Shown: positions 1 through 7,998, counted from the stretch's first letter. The stretch: DNA of 27,228 nt from Methanosarcinaceae archaeon (GCA_030609665.1 JAUWBW010000001.1:1-27228), one strand, 5' to 3'. A program made the numbers and translations. The notes: generated by a model not told the origin, from the letters alone.

Positions 1-64
1 TTCTGATCTCCTTATGTCCAGCTCCTGCCACTTGCACTCGAAAAAGGCTATCTTTCTTTCATTT

Positions 65-724
65 TTATATGTATTTAAGTTCTGGCACACCATCTTTCAA
101 TATCACATAAGAGGTACTATCAATGAAATCGCCGCAATTTATTAATTTATCCAGAATAACCGGAACATGGGTATGACCCATGACTACATAATCTAAATTA
201 TGAGTGAGAGCATATTGATTAGCTTCTTTGTGAGTCGCAATAATAAGAGGGTGTGGCTCATCGTTACGCGATAGTAGTTGACTTGGCTTTTTAAAAAAAC
301 GTTGATAAATATAAGGAAATTTTAAGACTAACCACCCATATGAAAAGCTTCCCAACCGCTGTATTAGATCAAAATTCCAGCCATGACAAAAATATATACC
401 TTCTTTTTCAATAGATTCTGCCATTGAAACATTATATTCCCTATAATTTTTCCATAATTTCATAAGATTGTAATCATGATTTCCAGGTATTATTGTGGTA
501 TGCACTTCTGCAGCCGTTTGCTTAAGATCAGACATTACATCTTTAAAATGCGGTTTTACTGTGTTTAATATTTTATCATATGGATATCTCCATAGATCAA
601 AAATATCACCGCATAAAATAAGTTCATCTGCATCTTCCCTTGCAATGTTAAAAAATTCTTCTATTTTAGGATAATTTGTACACTCATAACCAATATGCAT
701 GTCTGATGCGCAATAAATTTTCAT
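65..724 (-). CDS. Calcineurin-like metallophosphoesterase (LpxH/YfcE-like fold)
   Basis: About 219 residues. It carries the full metallophosphoesterase motif set: D8-x-H10 near the N-terminus (SDMHIGY), GDIFDLW with metal-bridging D40, GNHD at 81-84, an isolated FCHGW histidine, and GHTHVP near the C-terminus. These residues hold the two-metal centre of phosphohydrolases. The DIFDLW stretch resembles UDP-2,3-diacylglucosamine hydrolases, but archaea lack lipid A, so the substrate is unknown. No signal peptide or membrane segment is seen, so it is probably cytosolic. I chose the ATG at 724 over an in-frame start at 745 because a run of G lies a few bases upstream of it (on the minus strand) and the family's beta-strand begins directly at MKIYC. 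No partner gene is close. Confidence 0.85.
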   Translation of the reverse strand: MKIYCASDMHIGYECTNYPKIEEFFNIAREDADELILCGDIFDLWRYPYDKILNTVKPHFKDVMSDLKQTAAEVHTTIIPGNHDYNLMKLWKNYREYNVSMAESIEKEGIYFCHGWNFDLIQRLGSFSYGWLVLKFPYIYQRFFKKPSQLLSRNDEPHPLIIATHKEANQYALTHNLDYVVMGHTHVPVILDKLINCGDFIDSTSYVILKDGVPELKYI

Positions 725-1019
725 AAAACCCCCCACTATGATCATTGTTAAAGATAATTAAAGTTCTTTCTTTACTACATATATTCATTCCCCTGTTTTC
801 CTATATTATTTTGAAATATTTAATTTTATAGCAAAATGGAACTCCAATTGAAGATATATATGATGATATAAAATGGGAAGATTTGATGAGATTGAAAAGG
901 GATCTTGAAAAGCCATTGGATGGGAGTTTTTATTGTGAGAATACTTATGGGATGATGGGTGGGATGGATATTTGATGGGATTTTTGAATTGAAGTGATGA
1001 TGTAAGAGCAGTCTCTGGT
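725..1019. other. AT-rich gap with a possible gene remnant
   Basis: No intact gene is visible. A plus-strand open stretch at 832-975, bounded by TAG at 829 and TGA at 973, has no start codon in a sensible place. It translates to a plausible protein C-terminus, with charged helical residues followed by a Gly/Met-rich end. It may be the tail of a gene lost by rearrangement, or chance. I do not recognise it. Confidence 0.25.
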
Positions 1020-1575
1020 CTCGAACTGCATTATGGAAGTGTTGGGCATGGTCGGATGCGTAATATATATGTCAACATATTGTACAATCTTTTTTTGTTA
1101 GTAATTCTGGACTCTTGCAGTAAGTGAACATAAAATCCATCTGGACACCCCTAAAAAAGTTGGTTCACAATATCCGAAAATGCTTGAACCTTGGGGAGTT
1201 TATCTTTGAATCTTGACAGTACTTGATATTTCCATGTTTTTCGCATGGACTTAAAATGAATAAACTTTTGATGAATTAATTTACCATATTTATCAAATCT
1301 GCTTTCCGTTAAGAGTATATGGAGATGAGGATAAAAGCCCATATCTTTGGAAAATGGATGTATGATAACAATAACACCTGTGAGCAAACGACCATTTCTG
1401 TGCTTGTACGAAATAATGTCGTTAATTGCTACAATTGCTGCATCCATCAAAACCTTTAGTAAAAAACGATCTTGTTTAACAAACCCCCAAAGAACATCTG
1501 GAATTGTGAGGATCCAGAATGATGGTGAGCAACATTTTTGAGAGATTTAGCCCATTTTTCAGATATATTTATATA
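1020..1575 (-). pseudogene. Decayed IS91-family (Y2/HUH) transposase
   Basis: Fragments in three frames join into one IS91-type transposase core. Read on the minus strand: a W-A-K-S-L-K-N segment (about 1525-1575), a frameshift near 1518-1524, then FWILTIPDVLWG, a GVIVIIHPFSKD block and the HUH motif YPHLHILLTE. An in-frame TAG at 1151-1153 follows, then the conserved PDGFYV strand, NMLTYILR, a second shift near 1058-1061 and HPTMPN. The order and spacing match the family. The N-terminal zinc ribbon and C-terminal catalytic tyrosine region are missing, so it cannot be active as it stands. In Methanosarcinales TAG can encode pyrrolysine, so that codon alone might not be a lesion, but the two frameshifts are. 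Family call confident; exact ends approximate. Confidence 0.8.
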
Positions 1576-1641
1576 TTATTATATGATAATTCTATTATAG
1601 AATTATAAAATTATGCAATAATATTATGAGTTGATTTTTAA

Positions 1642-1818
1642 ATGACTTCGATTGCGATAGACGAAGATGATAAACAGTACATAGAAAAACTTAGAAAGGA
1701 TGCACCCACTGGAAAGGTTCTAAATATTAAGCAAACAGCCCACTGCGTATTGGGGTTTATTAAAAAAAATGAAAACGAATATATGATATATATGAATAAT
1801 CAACGGAAAGATTTATGA
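1642..1818 (+). CDS. Small hypothetical protein (58 aa), first gene of an accessory set
   Basis: This short frame opens with ATG (MTSIAIDEDDKQYIEKL) and closes with TGA 27 bases before the next gene. It is hydrophilic and lysine/aspartate-rich with one Cys, and has no membrane segment. The upstream ribosome-binding site is weak (GAGTTGAT). Support comes from its tight packing with the three following genes in the same direction and its similarly AT-rich composition. I do not recognise a family. It could be a small regulator, or a chance frame in AT-rich DNA. Confidence 0.5.
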   Translation: MTSIAIDEDDKQYIEKLRKDAPTGKVLNIKQTAHCVLGFIKKNENEYMIYMNNQRKDL

Positions 1819-1845
1819 GTAGTGATATCTACAAGGGGGGACAAG

Positions 1846-2247
1846 ATGAATTTTACGAACGAAAATGAATTCATAGAATTAAAAAAATCTATTATGGATA
1901 TTTCTAATGGATTATTAAATGATAATCGAAATATTCGTTTAGAGAACTTAAAAGTTCTAAGAAAGATTACCATTAAAATAGAATTGATGAATATCGCAAA
2001 AAAGTGGGACCATAGTGATATTATTCCGATTTTATACATATTGAGGAATTTGGTTAATGATTTATATATTAATCTTGGAACCGATTCTTCACATGATTTC
2101 CCTGCCGAAAGCATTTCAAATGGATATTGTGAAAACTTAGGAAAATTCATCAAATCGTCATTCAATAAAGATAGTGAATCTATTGAAGGATTATACGAGA
2201 CGATTAAGCAATATTATACCAACCTTATGTTAGTTGAATCCGAGTGA
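1846..2247 (+). CDS. Hypothetical helical protein (133 aa)
   Basis: I chose the ATG at 1846 because a GGGGGG run lies 5 bases upstream; an in-frame GTG at 1822 has no such site. The product looks all-helical, with an N-terminal charged helix (ENEFIELKKSIMDISNGLL) and a middle section with hydrophobic periodicity around IIPILYILRNLVNDLYI. There are no transmembrane segments and no recognisable catalytic motif. Its stop codon overlaps a GTG that could start the next gene, and the preferred ATG for that gene is only 5 bases on, so the two are probably translationally coupled. No family recognised. In context it is likely a partner subunit of the phosphoribosyltransferase-like protein; that is inference. 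Confidence 0.75.
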   Translation: MNFTNENEFIELKKSIMDISNGLLNDNRNIRLENLKVLRKITIKIELMNIAKKWDHSDIIPILYILRNLVNDLYINLGTDSSHDFPAESISNGYCENLGKFIKSSFNKDSESIEGLYETIKQYYTNLMLVESE

Positions 2248-2252
2248 TTTTT

Positions 2253-2900
2253 ATGAAATTAAAATTAAATGAATCATTTAATAGTACTAAAAAGCGGGTT
2301 AATGAACTAAATAAAAGATCAAATGAATATTTTAGAGACCCTGGCTGTGTCAAGCAATGTACTAAAGCGCATCGAAGTGGCATTCTAAGTTCGCATTACA
2401 TTGATTTTGACAATATGACAATTGATCCCTTTAAAGCAGAGGATATCGTTCTTTTGTATTCTTATAAGATAAATGAAATTATTGAGAAACACCCCGTTGA
2501 TTTTTTGGCATTTATTGAAAAAGCAGATGGAGGAACTACCGGGACACTTAAAATGTCAATAGCAATCTCCATTAAAACCAAGATTCCAAACATTTCATTA
2601 AGAATGGGAAAAGAACTGGCACGTGAAAAATTGAAAATGCCTTATGACATGAACAGTCGGAAAGGTTTAAAGTATATTTTAATTACTGATCATATTTCAA
2701 GCGGGCAGGAAGTTTTGAAATCAATCAAAGTAATTGAAGAAAATGGGGGCAAGGTCACTGACTTAATAACTTATACATCAGAAAGTCATATTGATGTTGA
2801 AGAAATAGAAACCATTGGGATTAACTTTCACACCATTAAAACTGACTTAGACCTTAAAAGCGTAGGAATTTCCTTTGAACCAATTGCAATTGTAGCTTGA
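2253..2900 (+). CDS. Divergent orotate-phosphoribosyltransferase-like protein
   Basis: 215 residues, about the length of orotate phosphoribosyltransferase (OPRTase). The family pattern can be followed throughout: an SGxxSxxYID-like stretch (SGILSSHYID, about 42-51), the FIEKADGGTTG loop in the place of the Gly-rich PPi loop, a SLRMGKELAREK stretch in the place of the RKxxKxxG loop, and the PRPP-binding motif YILITDHISSGQE (141-153). In classical enzymes the PRPP motif has two adjacent acidic residues; here it is D146-H147, and the GPxxGG loop is altered. The substrate may therefore differ, or activity may be lost. No pyrimidine-synthesis gene is nearby. GAGTGAT lies just before the ATG at 2253; a GTG at 2244 overlapping the previous stop is the alternative start. 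Fold call fairly sure, function unknown. Confidence 0.8.
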   Translation: MKLKLNESFNSTKKRVNELNKRSNEYFRDPGCVKQCTKAHRSGILSSHYIDFDNMTIDPFKAEDIVLLYSYKINEIIEKHPVDFLAFIEKADGGTTGTLKMSIAISIKTKIPNISLRMGKELAREKLKMPYDMNSRKGLKYILITDHISSGQEVLKSIKVIEENGGKVTDLITYTSESHIDVEEIETIGINFHTIKTDLDLKSVGISFEPIAIVA

Positions 2901-2917
2901 AAAATGGGTAGGATGGA

Positions 2918-3613
2918 ATGGTTTTTCAAATAAATTTAGATTGGGTAGTTGAACTTACCCCTGATAATAAAGGAGAGCACACAATTAAGATTCATGTCAG
3001 TAACCCCTCTGATATGAATCCTGCAAAATCCAATTACTACCACATATTTTTAAATGAAATGAATGTTTCCACAAATTCAGCAAAAATGATTTTTAACAAT
3101 ACATCAATAGAACCCATTAAAGAGGACTATTTTCTTGAAGATAATCACATTAGAATTGATTTTGATAAATTTGATAAAGATTATAAGTTAGATTTTAGTT
3201 CCCGAAAATCGTTTGATTTAGAAATTAATTTCAGTCAACACCCGACAATAAAAAAACATCATGGAATTAAAGATGTAAATGTGGATTTTAGTACTCATTT
3301 AGATTCAGCTTCCTCTAAATTGACATTCATTTTACCACGGAGAAATAGGTTGTTAAAATTTTTCCGGCATAAAATATTGCAAAAAGATGATGAATATCCT
3401 TACACTATAATCCCATATAATGGTGAGCCTACAATTGAACCAGATGAAAAAGGATATCTAAAATTAATTTATACTTCTAGAAGCGACATAATAAGTCCAT
3501 TTGGATTTATGTTTCGTGAGTCAAATATAAGTACAATGTTTTATAGTTTTATTTCTGGGATTTCAATAGGATTAATAGCTAATTATCTTTTTGATTTATT
3601 GCGGGGAAAGTAA
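2918..3613 (+). CDS. Tail-anchored beta-rich protein of unknown function
   Basis: 231 residues. The first 200 alternate short hydrophobic and polar stretches, typical of beta-sandwich folds (for example INLDWVVELT, HTIKIHV, KLDFSSRKSFDLEINF). A single hydrophobic segment near the C-terminus (about 206-226, FYSFISGISIGLIANYLF) is followed by LLRGK, giving a C-terminal membrane anchor with the bulk probably cytosolic. No N-terminal signal peptide is present. The ATG at 2918 is preceded by GGTAGGATGG. It starts 17 bases after the phosphoribosyltransferase-like gene, so the two are probably co-transcribed. I do not recognise the family. A membrane-anchored partner of a nucleotide enzyme would fit a sensor/effector arrangement, but that is speculation. 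Confidence 0.75.
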   Translation: MVFQINLDWVVELTPDNKGEHTIKIHVSNPSDMNPAKSNYYHIFLNEMNVSTNSAKMIFNNTSIEPIKEDYFLEDNHIRIDFDKFDKDYKLDFSSRKSFDLEINFSQHPTIKKHHGIKDVNVDFSTHLDSASSKLTFILPRRNRLLKFFRHKILQKDDEYPYTIIPYNGEPTIEPDEKGYLKLIYTSRSDIISPFGFMFRESNISTMFYSFISGISIGLIANYLFDLLRGK

Positions 3614-3648
3614 CATTCATTTTTTCGAAGTTAAAATTGCATCCCAAG

Positions 3649-3790
3649 TCAGTGGAGCAACATAGAGTGACTCTCTTGTAATGGGATGAACCTACTCCGG
3701 CATTACTCCGGTTTTCAGGGAACCGTCAGCAATCCAGTTGAGCAATTCAAGAGCTCTTTTGAGATCATCGATCTTTTTTGCTTTTGCAGC
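3649..3790 (-). pseudogene. Duplicated fragment of the GH15 glucoamylase gene
   Basis: This block aligns without gaps to 6071-6212, inside the glucoamylase gene, at a constant offset of 2422 bases and about 90 % identity by eye. It covers residues about 589-636 of that protein (AKAKKIDDLKRALELLNW onward). A CAG codon of the intact gene is TAG here, directly after the GVMPE motif, and homology ends at PLTW, just before the catalytic base glutamate. It is therefore a dead scar. Homology stops sharply at both ends, which suggests rearrangement or loss of a second, divergent GH15 copy rather than a very recent duplication. Confidence 0.9.
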
Positions 3791-3829
3791 ACTATTCCAA
3801 TGGAAATGGTGTCTAACTCTGTATTTTCG

Positions 3830-4121
3830 CACTTTCCGCAGGTATATTTTAAAAACAAATCTTTTTCTTAAATATATAATCATGTCGCATGATTGCTGTT
3901 TTCGAAATATGTGTGCAAATGGTTCAGAATGATGCATGTCTATTATCTACCGAAGTTGGCAAATTGTATGCTTAAACAGTATCTCCTCAACATTGAATGA
4001 GTGGGTGTTATCATCTCGCCATGATTTTTATGTATATACAATACAAATATAATATTTCAGAAATGTACAAAATAGCTATCAGGAAAAATTATTGAATTTT
4101 TGCAGTCACCTGCGGAAAGTG
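3830..4121. mobile_element. MITE-like element with 14-bp inverted repeats
   Basis: CACTTTCCGCAGGT at 3830-3843 recurs as its exact reverse complement at 4108-4121. The 264 bases between them are AT-rich and contain no convincing gene. A short non-coding element framed by perfect terminal repeats is typical of MITEs or of an insertion sequence with its transposase deleted. No clear target-site duplication is visible just outside the repeats. It lies between the glucoamylase scar and the cyclase gene, so it may also supply upstream sequence to the latter. Confidence 0.5.
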
Positions 4122-4184
4122 AAATTTTCAAAAGATAAAGTTATATCAAAGACATTTCATAGATAAAATGGGGAAAACATTCGT

Positions 4185-4808
4185 ATGAAATTCTACGATA
4201 TTTCATTGCCAATAGCGGAAGGAATGATAGTATATCCTGAGAACCCGCAGCCTTCGATCGTCAGATATGCATCCATCCCCAGAGATAAAGTGAATGAATC
4301 GATAATAACCATCGGGAGCCATACAGGTACACATGTGGACTCCAGGTTACACATTAAGAATAATGCCGAAGGTGCAGAGGCTTTGCCATTGGATAGTTTT
4401 TTTGGAAAATGCAAGGTGTTCGATCTGACCCACAGTGATAGGGAGATACACAGTGAGGATCTTAGTGGTTATGAAATTGAAAAAGGGAACATAATACTCT
4501 TAAAAACCAGGAACTCTGTACTGGGATACAGGGAATTCAGAAAGGATTTCGTGCACCTGAAACTGGATGCTGCACAATACCTTGTAAAAGCAGGGATCAA
4601 AACACTTGGCTTTGACTACTTGAGTGTGAAAAAATTTGGCGGGGACGACGAGGTTCACGAGCTACTCATCAATAACCTGACCCTGTTCGAGGGTCTCGAT
4701 CTGGCTGATGTGCCAGAAGGAGAATATACATTCATAGGCGTTCCTCTGCGCATAAATACCGACGGAGCACCCGCAAGAGCCATACTTGTTCAGGGTCAGA
4801 TAGAGTGA
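4185..4808 (+). CDS. Cyclase-family metal hydrolase (kynurenine formamidase-like)
   Basis: 207 residues, normal for the PF04199 cyclase family. It begins with the family's DISLPI start, then MIVYPENP, and shows the metal-binding signature HTGTHVDSRLHI at about 46-57, where the histidines and aspartate ligate zinc or manganese. FDYLSV and the C-terminal GVPLRINTDGAPAR also fit. Members hydrolyse N-formylkynurenine, isatin or other cyclic amides, or are uncharacterised; the substrate here cannot be read from sequence. No tryptophan-degradation gene is nearby. The ATG has GGGG 12 bases upstream. Its 3' end overlaps the end of the convergent 6-phosphogluconate dehydrogenase by 13 bases. Confidence 0.85.
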   Translation: MKFYDISLPIAEGMIVYPENPQPSIVRYASIPRDKVNESIITIGSHTGTHVDSRLHIKNNAEGAEALPLDSFFGKCKVFDLTHSDREIHSEDLSGYEIEKGNIILLKTRNSVLGYREFRKDFVHLKLDAAQYLVKAGIKTLGFDYLSVKKFGGDDEVHELLINNLTLFEGLDLADVPEGEYTFIGVPLRINTDGAPARAILVQGQIE

Positions 4809-5731
4809 ATCCTGCTGGTCTTCCTCTCGTTAGCGATATATTCGTCACTGCCATATGGATGTCCGCCAAAGCCATGGCGCATTATGGCTATTGCCCGGGC
4901 CGCATCGTTGTCTTCCTTTCTTGACCTGAAAAGTTCCATCACAGATTGGGTAATTACCGGGATTGGGATCTGCTTTTCTATCGCCTCCTCAACAAGCCAG
5001 TTGACCTCACCCATATCCTCAACATAGCTGGGAACGTCTCTTATATCCTTGAGATCACCCAGACCCTTCTCCATGAGCTCCACAAGCCAGCCCCTGATAA
5101 CGGAACCATAGGACCAATTATGGAAAATGTCACGCATATCCAGATCAAAGTCATTCCGGAGCAGAAGCTCGACCCCCTCGCCAATGGCTTGCAACATCCC
5201 GAATTCGATCCCATTGTGCACAAGTTTCACAAAATGCCCGCTTCCGGGCGCTCCTGTGTACAGATAACCACCTTCAACAGCCAGGAGCTTTAAGATCGGC
5301 TCGCATATCTTATTGGCTTCAGGTTTTCCACCTACCATAAAACAGGCTCCATAACGGGCTCCATCGATCCCACCGCTGGTACCGCAATCAATAAAATGGA
5401 TTCCCATCTTCAACATCTCAGATTCTCTCCTGATAGAATCCTTATAGTAAGAGTTCCCGCCATCTAGGATCACGTCTCCCTTATCCAGATAAGGCACCAA
5501 CTCATCCAGGACCTTATCAATAGTTGGTCCTGCCGGAAGTGAAAGAAAGATCGACCTGGGATGTTCCAAAGAACTTATGAACTCATCATATCCCTCTACC
5601 ACCTTTACGCCTTTCTCTGTGAATTCAGGCTTTGGCCCCCTCGCTTTTCCAACCACAAATATCCCTTTTTCAACACATTGAAGAGCAATATTTCCCCCCA
5701 TCTTACCAAGACCAATAATTCCAAGTTCCAT
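4796..5731 (-). CDS. gnd: 6-phosphogluconate dehydrogenase, short decarboxylating form
   Basis: 311 residues, the length of the short (GntZ/YqeC-type) enzymes rather than the 470-residue form. The N-terminal Rossmann motif is GLGKMGGN (7-14). The substrate region shows DGGNS, CGTSGGIDGARYGACFMVGG and KLVHNGIEFGMLQAIGEG, where the conserved lysine and asparagine act in catalysis; the tail has the expected FGGHPYG. The reaction oxidises 6-phosphogluconate to ribulose 5-phosphate and CO2 with NAD(P)+. The start has a strong site, GGGGAGTTGTGAT, just upstream. It is the last gene of a minus-strand set with glucoamylase and glucose dehydrogenase. A gluconate kinase, needed to join the steps, is not present in the window. 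Confidence 0.95.
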   Translation of the reverse strand: MELGIIGLGKMGGNIALQCVEKGIFVVGKARGPKPEFTEKGVKVVEGYDEFISSLEHPRSIFLSLPAGPTIDKVLDELVPYLDKGDVILDGGNSYYKDSIRRESEMLKMGIHFIDCGTSGGIDGARYGACFMVGGKPEANKICEPILKLLAVEGGYLYTGAPGSGHFVKLVHNGIEFGMLQAIGEGVELLLRNDFDLDMRDIFHNWSYGSVIRGWLVELMEKGLGDLKDIRDVPSYVEDMGEVNWLVEEAIEKQIPIPVITQSVMELFRSRKEDNDAARAIAIMRHGFGGHPYGSDEYIANERKTSRIHSI

Positions 5732-5816
5732 ATAATCACAACTCCCCTACTCCTACACCTAATAAACAAAAAATCCGAGGCCGTAAAAATCACTCCACAG
5801 CCCCATAACACATCAT

Positions 5817-5924
5817 TCAATCCTTGTGTATATCATCCTGGTGCTTTTCAAACTCTTCCTTCGAGGAAAAGGTCGTATTACACATTTTGCACACGAACTC
5901 ACTTTCCTCAGCCTTTTCATCCAT
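5817..5924 (-). CDS. 35-residue C2H2 zinc-finger miniprotein
   Basis: A 108-base gene. It starts at ATG with an excellent ribosome-binding site (GGGAGGTGAGATA immediately upstream) and encodes a single classical zinc finger: F10-V-C12-x2-C15-x3-F19-x5-F25-x2-H28-x4-H33. Every spacing matches the C2H2 consensus; the usual leucine is phenylalanine. The protein is almost nothing but the finger plus an acidic N-terminus. Single-finger proteins of this size are found in archaea and may bind nucleic acid or protein; a function cannot be given. It sits between the glucoamylase and 6-phosphogluconate dehydrogenase genes in the same direction, so it may be a co-expressed regulator. Confidence 0.85.
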   Translation of the reverse strand: MDEKAEESEFVCKMCNTTFSSKEEFEKHQDDIHKD

Positions 5925-5987
5925 TATCTCACCTCCCACACTTATAGATCAAAAATAAATTTGAAATTGAACATTACTTCAAACCAG

Positions 5988-7973
5988 TCATCCGGTTCCT
6001 GAAATATCCAGATCCGCTCTTTTTTCCACATATCTTGTGATCACGTCCACAAACTCTGCATGACTCCAGGTCAGTGGAGCAACAGAGAGTGACTCTCCTG
6101 TAATGGGATGAACCTGCTCCGGCATTACCCCGGTTTCCAGGGAGCAGTCAGCAACCCAGTTGATCAATTCAAGAGCTCTTTTCAGATCATTAATCTTTTT
6201 CGCTTTTGCTATGTACCACTTCGCAAGCCACAGAGTACATATCAGCCAGGGGTTTCCTGTGGCTTCGTTTGTCAGCCTGTGATAATTGTCATTCTCATAT
6301 CTCGCGATCCCACCTTTACCCCCAACCCAGAGTCGCTCTTCCACATTCTTCATTGTCCTGACCACACGCGGATCGTCAGCCGGGAGTACATCGAAATCAA
6401 AGATCCCATATACACTGCTGTCAACCGTCCTGTCGATCTTCTTTTGACTTATATCGCCTCCTTCATACTGTATGCTCCTCAGAAAAACGCCATTTTCATT
6501 GTCAAAGAGCTCATTTATGAGCACCTCTTTGAGATCATTATATCTGTTTCGGCACATCTCGCAGGTTATTTTATCACTTAATAGATCTCCAAGGTGCCTT
6601 GCCGAAACCAGCCCGGCGTAGACTGCTGATGTTGTAAAAGTAAAAATTCCCCTTCTCTCTTCCCACAGGTCATAACTTTCCACAGGAACCCCATTTGGGT
6701 AACGATAATCATTCATGAAAAATACTGCCTTCTTCACCAACGGCTCATAGAGTTCCTGAACAAACTCGATATCATTGGTTGCCAGATAATACTTCCAAAG
6801 AGCATAAAGTACCAACCCTGTCTCATCTTCCTGGATCGGAAGAGATGGTCTGCCATATTCGACCCAGGGGTGCCAGCTGCTCCCCAATGTCTTATCAGGA
6901 TTATACTTGTGGAGCATACATCCTGTCCACCAGAGCACATCCTTGCAAAATGTAAAGAATGGTTTCGCAAATTCAGGATATCCTGCATCTATCATAGCAA
7001 TGGCAACAAGAGCCCCATCCCTGGACCACATGTAACTGTACGTATCCTTGTTGAACTGCCTGTTGTCTGAATCATTTGCTGCAATGATGGCACCTCCTTT
7101 ATCCGTCTGGGTCTTTATGATCAACAGCGACCTTTTGTAGAGATTTACAAGTCCGGGGTCAAGGTTTGAAAGGTCGACAGTAGTTTGGCTGGCCCAGGAT
7201 CTCTGGGAAGCTTCAGTACCCTTTAATAGACTTTCAGGCCCCATGTCCATGACGCGATCATTTAGCTCATAGACATCATTGAAGTCTTTTCCTGTAGTCA
7301 TATAATAGTAAACGACCCTCGACGAGTTACCCGGGACTTGCAGGTGAACACCAACCGTTGAATCTATAGAACCCTGTGCCACCGGGTTTTTTGAAAGGAC
7401 CCCGTCTTCTGCATCCCTGAATGTCCCTTCGTAACCCTCGCCTTCTGACTGGCCAATGGCATAGTCGTCAATGTCACTGGTTATTCCCTCTTTCTTATTT
7501 GCTCTTAGTAGACCGATCAGGAAATACCTGGCTCTCTTGTAATGTATTATCACATTGTGATCCATCTGGTAAACTGCCGTATCCCCGATCCCATCGCCGT
7601 AAAGGTGGAAATCGTGGTTAAAGAATACACGGATCTCTCTTTTATCATTCCGGGTATTTCTTACAGTAATCCTTCTGAGAAATATGTTGGCCTCACAATC
7701 AACATTCTCCTCAAAGTTTAACTCAATACCAAGATCGCTGTTTATGGCCAGATTATCAGTTGCAAGCGTATCGTTCTTATAAGCAGGTCTCCTTTCCCAC
7801 TCCGATTCATTAACCCACGAAAGCCTGCCATCGGCATACACACCTATCTTCTGGGCGTGTCCGACCAGATGATTCTCCTGGCCAACATAGGGATAATAGA
7901 TATCCCGTACCTGAAACCATTTGTCGATATTGATCAACAAAGACTGATTACCCAGAGCAATATGTCGAGTCAT
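5988..7973 (-). CDS. GH15 glucoamylase / glucodextranase-type glycoside hydrolase
   Basis: 661 residues from the ATG at 7973, which is preceded by AGGGGGA; an in-frame start at 8009 would overlap the upstream gene. The N-terminal half is a beta-sandwich domain (about 1-260) and the C-terminal half an (alpha/alpha)6 barrel. The barrel shows TYSYMWSRDGA, SSWHPWVEYG, the general acid E438 in DLWEER and the general base E640 in PLTWSHAEF. These match prokaryotic GH15 enzymes that release glucose from the non-reducing ends of glycogen, starch or related glucans. No signal peptide is seen, so it probably acts on internal storage glucan; related archaeal members can hydrolyse trehalose. It lies 25 bases downstream of the glucose dehydrogenase gene, matching its product. 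A broken copy of its 3' region lies at 3649-3790. Confidence 0.93.
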   Translation of the reverse strand: MTRHIALGNQSLLINIDKWFQVRDIYYPYVGQENHLVGHAQKIGVYADGRLSWVNESEWERRPAYKNDTLATDNLAINSDLGIELNFEENVDCEANIFLRRITVRNTRNDKREIRVFFNHDFHLYGDGIGDTAVYQMDHNVIIHYKRARYFLIGLLRANKKEGITSDIDDYAIGQSEGEGYEGTFRDAEDGVLSKNPVAQGSIDSTVGVHLQVPGNSSRVVYYYMTTGKDFNDVYELNDRVMDMGPESLLKGTEASQRSWASQTTVDLSNLDPGLVNLYKRSLLIIKTQTDKGGAIIAANDSDNRQFNKDTYSYMWSRDGALVAIAMIDAGYPEFAKPFFTFCKDVLWWTGCMLHKYNPDKTLGSSWHPWVEYGRPSLPIQEDETGLVLYALWKYYLATNDIEFVQELYEPLVKKAVFFMNDYRYPNGVPVESYDLWEERRGIFTFTTSAVYAGLVSARHLGDLLSDKITCEMCRNRYNDLKEVLINELFDNENGVFLRSIQYEGGDISQKKIDRTVDSSVYGIFDFDVLPADDPRVVRTMKNVEERLWVGGKGGIARYENDNYHRLTNEATGNPWLICTLWLAKWYIAKAKKINDLKRALELINWVADCSLETGVMPEQVHPITGESLSVAPLTWSHAEFVDVITRYVEKRADLDISGTG

Positions 7974-7998
7974 GTTTCCCCCTATAGATTGTTTGACC

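Noticed and set aside
1005..1040. tRNA-like T-arm (TTCGA-containing stretch)
   Set aside because: Only a short T-loop-like string is seen; no acceptor stem or anticodon arm can be built, and it overlaps the transposase remnant.
3738..3932. Short plus-strand frames over the glucoamylase scar
   Set aside because: They run antisense to the scar and on into the MITE-like DNA, with no start signal or motif.
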